Both the position numbers and the translations under genes were made by a program. Below the pieces are notes generated by a model. That model had not been told where the DNA came from. It saw only the letters and a list, made by a program, of their open reading frames with translations, and searched no databases. Shown here piece by piece: positions 58,070 to 64,000 of a stretch of DNA of 64,000 bases. The stretch comes from Pseudofabraea citricarpa (taxonomy: Eukaryota; Ascomycota; Leotiomycetes; Helotiales; Dermateaceae), in assembly GCA_029641185.1 (NCBI GenBank), contig JAPWGK010000030.1, positions 248,001 to 312,000 on the forward strand, written 5' to 3'. How positions within the stretch are numbered: position 1 is the stretch's first letter; every line of letters begins with the position of its first letter.

Positions 58070-61000
58070 TTAGAAACCTCTATGTTTTGCTTTATGTTGA
58101 TGAAGATGCCTGTGATGACCGGTCTCTACGGGCATACTTGGCAGGATAGTTGGAGCCTGAGTAGCCCTCTCGGCAGCCGTTGGGGAACCAGATGCCAGAG
58201 CCGTGCCATCAACATTTATCTCTGGAGAGCTAGCAAGGTGAGTTGGCATTGGTGGAGGAGGAGAATCGAAGAACGCTTCATATTTGAGACATTCTTCATC
58301 GCCATCATCGCAGGTCTGATCCTCTATTATATCAAATTCTGCATTGGCGTAGTCGACAGGAAGCTTCCCAGCCAGTACGGATTGCACATTAGATCGCTTC
58401 AACCAAGCGGCCGATGCAACATCTGCTGGCCAAGGCTGGAAATAAAATGGGTTGACGTCGTATCTGCTACGGGGCCAGTTATATGGTGCATTAAACATTC
58501 TATGTGTTGGTAGTCAGTAATAAGCTACCTTTTATCATAAGTAGACTACGAAAGACTTACGGATCATCAACCAAGGCACGGAAACCGTGGTCGCTTACTG
58601 TCGATACTGCAGCACCCCCATTGTACGTGAACGTGGCTATGAGATATGGTGTTAGCACTTTAATATGCTGAACTAAAGCTAGAAAATCTTACCCCAACAA
58701 AGGCTATTCAAAGTCTGAGAGTCGAACTATAAACGGGGGTGTTAGCTTTCTAAGCACAAAGCAATGGAAAGTGTCACATACCCCGTATTTTTGAATGAAG
58801 TGTTGTCCGTTGGCAGCAGCATTTATGCGCCGATCTCCAGGTGCAAATGGTCCAAACTTCCAGGTTGCTGGAGGTTCAGGTTTGCCATTCAAGATTCTCA
58901 AGTCAGAACAAGGGGACCATGATGCTATTTTCCACATTTTGAAATCAATTCCTGCCGTGCACGTTAGTTATTTTAGAGCCAAGAGCTTTGGGCAGGATCT
59001 GTACCTTGGGCTCCGTTGGCCGGGCCGTTAACAAGTCGGACAGCTTGCGGATTAGGCTGCCTTGCCTCAATCAAAGCACCCATAGGGAACTCATCACTAT
59101 ATATCTTGTGGTCAATATCGAATTCGCAGTTTCAGGAGCCGACAACCTACACTTGACATCTCGCAATATTTCTTTGGTCTGGTTGACGGGCTAAGGTATG
59201 GAACTCCTGAACTCTCCACTTGTCCCAATCCTTTTTCGTGGCGTCACCTGCTCGTCTATCAACATGGAATACCGTTCTACCATTGAGTATCTTATCGATT
59301 GCCCATCGTTGGTTGTCGCAAATCTAATGGGAGAGTCAGACATTTTTCGAATGTGAGATTTTTGGTTCTTAAATACCTCGTCCCAGCCCATGCCGTAACT
59401 ACAAGTGTAGGTTACTGCACAATCAACATCATTTTGGCCATACACGGCTTTCGTTCCCCAATTTCCATATGTATTGGCACTAGCAGCCGGTTTTCCTGTA
59501 ACGGTTGTCTTTGCACTCGTAGTTGTTCTCCCACCATTAGGGCCTAATGCACCGATTCCAGCAAGTGGAATGACACCAACAGCATTTCCAGAGGCAGATC
59601 CAGAGCCAGTGGCCTGGCAAGCAGCATTTCCGATGACGGCAACTCCAACACCCGCGGCAACAGAGAGACCAAATGATACGAATGCAAAAAGTCCAGCTAG
59701 ATCGTAATGATTAGCTCCGAATTTAATTGAAGATGAATGGAAGAGACTCACCTAGGACAAGTGCGCCGGTGTTAACTGCCGTGGTACATGCAGCCTTGGC
59801 CCCTGAACCCGAGGCTCGTTTTGTAATACCATTCTTTCCAACAAGGACCAGATCGTCCGTTGTGAGCTTTGGAGATGGAGAAAATCCTTTGCAACAGTAG
59901 GATTGACTTCCTCCTATATTGCGAGTCAGTGACTGTGAATGGTAGTAATCCTTTGCCAACTTACCGTTACAAGTCAAGTTATTGTTCACTTCGCCATTTA
60001 CATTATACTGGTTTGCTAGAGCCCAATTAGCCGGTATGAATATATGCGCATGATATGACTTACTGTTCATAGCAACGAGGGCAGCTGATGTATCCGTGCA
60101 TCCTGCCCCAAGACAAGACATTCCAATGCCACGCCATCCCTCCCAGGCACACGTACCAGTGTCTGTGCCAGGTGCACAACATAGGGTTTGATAAGAATCA
60201 CCTTTGCAAACAGTATCTCGGGAAATGCCCAAAACTTGTCCCTTTGCCGTGGTTTCGGGGAAATAACCAGCAGTGCAGCTGTCTCCACAGAAAGACCAGT
60301 AGCATGAATTCCGAACTGTGGCTTCAACCTCAGCCGCTAGTTGTGCAGCTTTGATCTGGGCTGCAATCTCTGGCGTGACACCATTACTGGTGCCCATTCC
60401 GAGAAGATCATAAGTGCTAGTGTGAGTTGTATCATCTAAATCCATGGCCCAGATCAACTTCCCCCCAAGACACCATCTGCTTGCAGCAGCAAGCTTCAAA
60501 GCCGTGGTCTCACCATCATCATAGCTCACCCATTGGTCGTCCCAGGTAATCCACTTAACACCCGCCTCTTTGTTAAATTGTGGTGTTAAACCTCGCTGCT
60601 CGATTATGCGAAATATTTCAGCGTTAGATAGAGTTCCAGATGACTTTGTGCATTCTCCAGGACTACCACCGGCGGTGAAGATACAGCCTGGAGTATTGCA
60701 ACTAGGATCGGAAAGTGTGAAGGATCGCCCGTACCAACCTAGGCCGAGATTGACATTCCCTGGAGTAATATCGTTACGCCATAAAAGATCAAGACCTTGT
60801 TCGATCTCTGTAAGGTTTGTATGAGGACGAATATATGGCCCAGTAAACTTGTTGGTGGAGTCCCAAACACCGTGGATATCATAGGTCATGACGTTGAAGA
60901 AATCGAGATACTGTTCCATATCTTTGAGATTGAACCATCTCAAATACCAGTATGAGGCTGGCAAAGTCACACTGGTACCGTAGACGTTACCAAAGGCTTC

Positions 61001-62367
61001 GCGCATGTCGCGTAGGAGTGCAACAAAGTTTTCAGTGTCTGCATCGATTCCTCCTCGATCAGGAGCGCCAGGATACTTGAAAATTGTTAGTAAGGCTTAA
61101 TTCTGGGAGTTCAAATCGGTTTAACTACTCACTTCCCAGTCGAGATCAACTCCATCGAAGCCCCAAGTTTTCATAAATTGCAAAAGAGATGTGATGAATA
61201 TCTTCCTGTTTGCCGAAGTAGATGCCATATCACTGAATGCTGTTTGTGTGTTTGGGGTGTTGGTAGCATCCTAAAATAAGTCAATCGTCTCGTTCCATGC
61301 CAGAAGTACAACGCGGCTTACATTAAATGACCATCCTCCAACGGATATCCAAGTTTTAAGCGATCTTTCGGTACGGTGTTAGACACATGATCCATCTAGC
61401 TCCTATAAAAGCGAACTTACGACTTTTTCTTTTTGAGTGCAGTAAACTGTGGATAAAGCTTCAGGTCATCAGGGTCCATAGGGACAATCTGAAAAGTTGT
61501 CGGGTGGAAAAAAGCGAATGCTGCAAATGTAAGTTTAGGAATCAATCTTTAGCAAGAGCTCTTACCAAAATTTATGTGAGTGAGCCCAGTCAGATCAAGA
61601 TCTGATGGGAGACGAGTATCGCAGCTGCGCTTCGATGACCTGATACTGGTTATCAAATCTGAATATAGGAAGTCTTTGAGGTCATCTTACCATCCTTCAT
61701 AGTAGCCAATTGCTCTACCAGCACCAACACCACCGCAAGAAGGTGTTTTGACAGCGCCGCAGCCACCGAAACCCTCCTGGCATTCATCAAGACAGAAGTC
61801 CTTGGGAAATGATTAGCGTTAAATAACAATCCATACTTTGGCTACGTACATCAGTAACGCCGCAGGATCCAAACTTGGAGCAGCAGACATTGATCGGGCA
61901 TATGTTCTCCCCCTCCACGCCGTATTGACCACACTCAGCTTTGGCATCGCAGTTGGAAATACAATAGTCGGTTCCGCATTCAGTGGGAGAATAGCCACAT
62001 ATTCCCGTCTTTTTAATTAAAAGTTTTAACATCAATTATCATAAAAAGGAATAGGAAATCATACATTACTACAACAGGCACCGTTGACACATGGAGTTCC
62101 TGGTGCACAGGTTCCAGTTGGAAGCTCTTGTCGTTTTCTGAGAGTCTCGTCTGAACTTTGTCCAAGAAGAGCTTTGATTAAAGGATTGACTGTTACTCCA
62201 GAGATGTTTTGAAATCGGGGAGTTGAATTCGAGTGCACAGCAAAAAGAGGCTTGTAAAGAGCAGTACCATTCAGCACGATATGATGTGTCGTCTGGTTGG
62301 TTTTATTAAGGGCAAGCACAAAAGGAAGGACTGTTAAAAACAATGCCAAACGAATAAGAGAAGCCAT
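58070..62367 (-). CDS. GH18 chitinase with two hevein-type modules (subgroup C-like)
   Basis: I resolve 17 exons: 62367-62065, 62008-61850, 61800-61691, 61639-61566, 61520-61421, 61364-61322, 61270-61133, 61075-60064, 60015-59965, 59913-59752, 59696-59377, 59323-59151, 59096-59005, 58951-58782, 58726-58693, 58636-58561 and 58499-58070, giving about 1148 residues. A signal peptide ([20 protein letters not shown]) precedes a propeptide-like stretch. Two Cys-rich chitin-binding type-1 modules follow at about 85-165. In the GH18 domain, the catalytic DGVDLDWE (302-309) is intact, with Glu309 as acid. Beyond it lie a Cys-rich [10 protein letters not shown] region and a long C-terminal domain ([23 protein letters not shown]) ending in a His-rich tail. 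This plan matches subgroup C (killer-toxin-like) chitinases. No LysM module is seen in this protein. It degrades chitin extracellularly, perhaps during mycoparasitism or hyphal competition. Confidence 0.88.
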
Positions 62368-63700
62368 CCTCTGCAACAATGAAGTTGAAGGTGTAGATCA
62401 GATTGAGGGGCAGAGCGAAGGCTTTAGATTTCATCTTCCCCTGCACACCACATGGAGGTATGACTATCTTGACTTGCCACGGGCTGAACCCGGCGATCAA
62501 CAATCCTGGCACTGTGATGCAGGTGATGCTAGACAGTCTTGACATAAAATGGCCTCATGGTCGGCCGGTATATATGCCAAGAACATAGCTGCGAAATGTG
62601 GGCAGAAAATACAGCTCATTTCTTCGATCCTCGCACAAGTGTGGATTGGGGAAAGAAAATGGAAGGGGTACTTGTTGCCGGAAAGAAATATTGAGAAGCC
62701 CGATTCCGATTATCCCTTCAATGGGATATACCGTTATATTGTCGGGGTCTTTCTCCGGAGTATGAAGCGAATCAACGGTGCTCTGACTGAAGATCAGCTC
62801 AAGCAAGACGCGTTCCTGAATCCCTGCCCGGTTGAAAAATATCCCATGTAAGGGGTACAGTTAGGACTCAGAGAACTAGTAAACTGAAAAGAGAATGAAA
62901 TACCTTGAAGCTGCCCACAATTTGCCGAACATAAAATTGGCCAAGGCGGAGATAGCCCTGTAGATTTGGATAAGCGTCGGGGTGGACGCACCTAGATTTA
63001 TCCGAATAGCCCTATGATTCCTTGTATAGTGGATTCCCCCATTAAATGGAATTCTCTATTGGTGAAAAGAGTTAGGGTTGCAGTTTAGGTTTCTCCCGCG
63101 TTTCAATACCACTGAAGTCTAGGCCGTGCTGTAATCGTGGAGATCTCTACCCTTTGAAAGAGTGGGCTTTCGTTCCTCTGACCGCCTCTCCCAGAGCGGC
63201 ATTCAAGAAATTGAGGTTCTCCTCAAGATGAGACACTCAGGTGTTTTTTTTTTTATCGTACCCAGCCAGCTTCAATTGGGTTTCTTCGCTTTACAACTTT
63301 TCTCGTCTCAGTATAGCCAATCATAGAATGCCTTGATATTTAACATCTGCGTAGGTTAGAAATAAGTACGTAGCACGGCATATATGATACGAAAATAAGT
63401 TATTCCTTACTAATATTTATATTTAATCTAAAATATCTGTAGATTCAATAAGACTTAGTACCTTGCATGCCAAGGTGACTCAAATATGCGGGCCCTGCTG
63501 ACTGCATCGGACATTATCCTTACTCCTCGGGCCCTATCTCAGCTGATTATGCTTAAATCGCCGCTCTATCATATTTCCATGGTTGATTGAATTATCAAAA
63601 CTTTCCGGGCGACTTTTCGGGCGACTTTTCTTTAACCCCTCGTCTGTCGTTCGTTCCTTCGTTCCTTTGTTAGCTGTGGTTATTGACTTCAGTCGCGAAA
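62368..63700. other. Divergent promoter: chitinase / LysM-like gene
   Basis: 1.3 kb between two divergent starts. A 100-codon plus-strand frame with ATG (62549-62851) has plausible composition but no domain, and overlaps the presumed chitinase promoter, so it is not called as a gene. A CCTTG-CATG-CCAAGG inverted repeat lies near 63462-63474. Confidence 0.4.
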
Positions 63701-64000
63701 ATGTCATTTATTTCACGAGTAACAGCTCTGTGTTTGTTGATAAGCTTCGCAGATGCTTCTTTTCATATTTATGATTATATAGATCCAGTTGGATTGCTAG
63801 AGGCATTCGGAGTGTCAGAGCAATGCCTCGCAGCATTGTAAGCTAAATTATCAACACCTCAAGCATCGGGATATACTCATCGTCATAGGAATTCTACCAT
63901 AGACTGCGACTACAACACAGCTGTCCTGGCAGCTCAAGGAGTAGATAATTCATGTTAGTATACTTCTAATTGATGAAGGTTGTTCTAATTTCTTCTCAAG
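63701..64000 (+). CDS. LysM-effector-like secreted protein, 5' part only
   Basis: Two exons and part of the gene are visible: 63701-63837, then 63889-63953 after a 51-bp intron; a further intron (donor GTTAGT at 63954) may end exactly at 64000 in CTCAAG. The start MSFISRVTALCLLISFADA is a signal peptide. The joined sequence reads EQCLAALNSTIDCDYNTAV and then LAAQGVDNSC. A 'CL-AALN-T-CD---AVLAAG' linker like this is characteristic of multi-LysM fungal secreted proteins, lying beside the LysM modules, which here would be outside the window. Divergent placement next to a subgroup-C chitinase supports the call. The gene is cut by the window edge. Confidence 0.65.

Noticed and set aside
62549..62851. 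100-codon plus-strand frame with ATG upstream of the chitinase
   Set aside because: Composition is plausible but it has no domain, no introns and sits in the presumed promoter of the chitinase; kept only as a note.

Overview
The window is nuclear DNA of a filamentous ascomycete (Pezizomycotina). The evidence is short GT-AG introns of about 45-80 bp in most genes, a single dispersed 5S rRNA gene, and fungus-specific families: Zn2Cys6 regulators, a bZIP/DUF3425 protein, a GH18 chitinase with hevein-type modules, a LysM-type secreted protein and an M49 dipeptidyl peptidase. The look of several proteins suggests Leotiomycetes (Helotiales), but that is inference. Gene models were assembled by hand from six-frame reading; exon phases were checked for every spliced gene.

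Layout. 1-13.3 kb: a Tcp11/SOK1-family protein, a secreted Ser/Thr/Ala-rich protein, a WW-domain protein and a secreted lactonase-like beta-propeller, separated by long low-complexity intergenic DNA; a degenerate minisatellite lies at 10.8-11.6 kb. 15-19 kb: two genes of families I cannot name, one with a perfect 63-bp internal duplication. 19.5-22.8 kb: a Zn2Cys6 regulator with an AlcR-like long loop and an NmrA-like reductase. 23.3 kb: a small element with 28-bp terminal inverted repeats. 24.7-27.2 kb: dipeptidyl peptidase III in eight exons, one of only 24 nt. 30-36.6 kb: a short-chain dehydrogenase (SDR), a membrane protein, a kinase-like protein and an O-methyltransferase.

38.0-47.7 kb is the most coherent block: a dihydroxyacetone-synthase-like transketolase, a class II ketose-bisphosphate aldolase, a Zn2Cys6 regulator, an anion:cation-symporter-type MFS transporter and an SDR. 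All three promoter-containing gaps of this block carry the palindrome CTCG-N3-CGAG (five perfect copies plus one with a single mismatch). My hand scan found only one other perfect copy in the window, inside a coding region. This looks like a catabolic cluster with its own operator: uptake, oxidation by the SDR, then C-C bond cleavage or transfer by the aldolase and transketolase. The substrate cannot be read from the sequence.

49.8-57.7 kb holds a secreted amidohydrolase, a 5S rRNA gene, a large membrane protein, another SDR and a bZIP/DUF3425 protein. 58.1-64 kb holds a 17-exon, about 1148-residue GH18 chitinase with two hevein-type chitin-binding modules, divergently paired with the 5' end of a LysM-effector-like gene that runs off the window.
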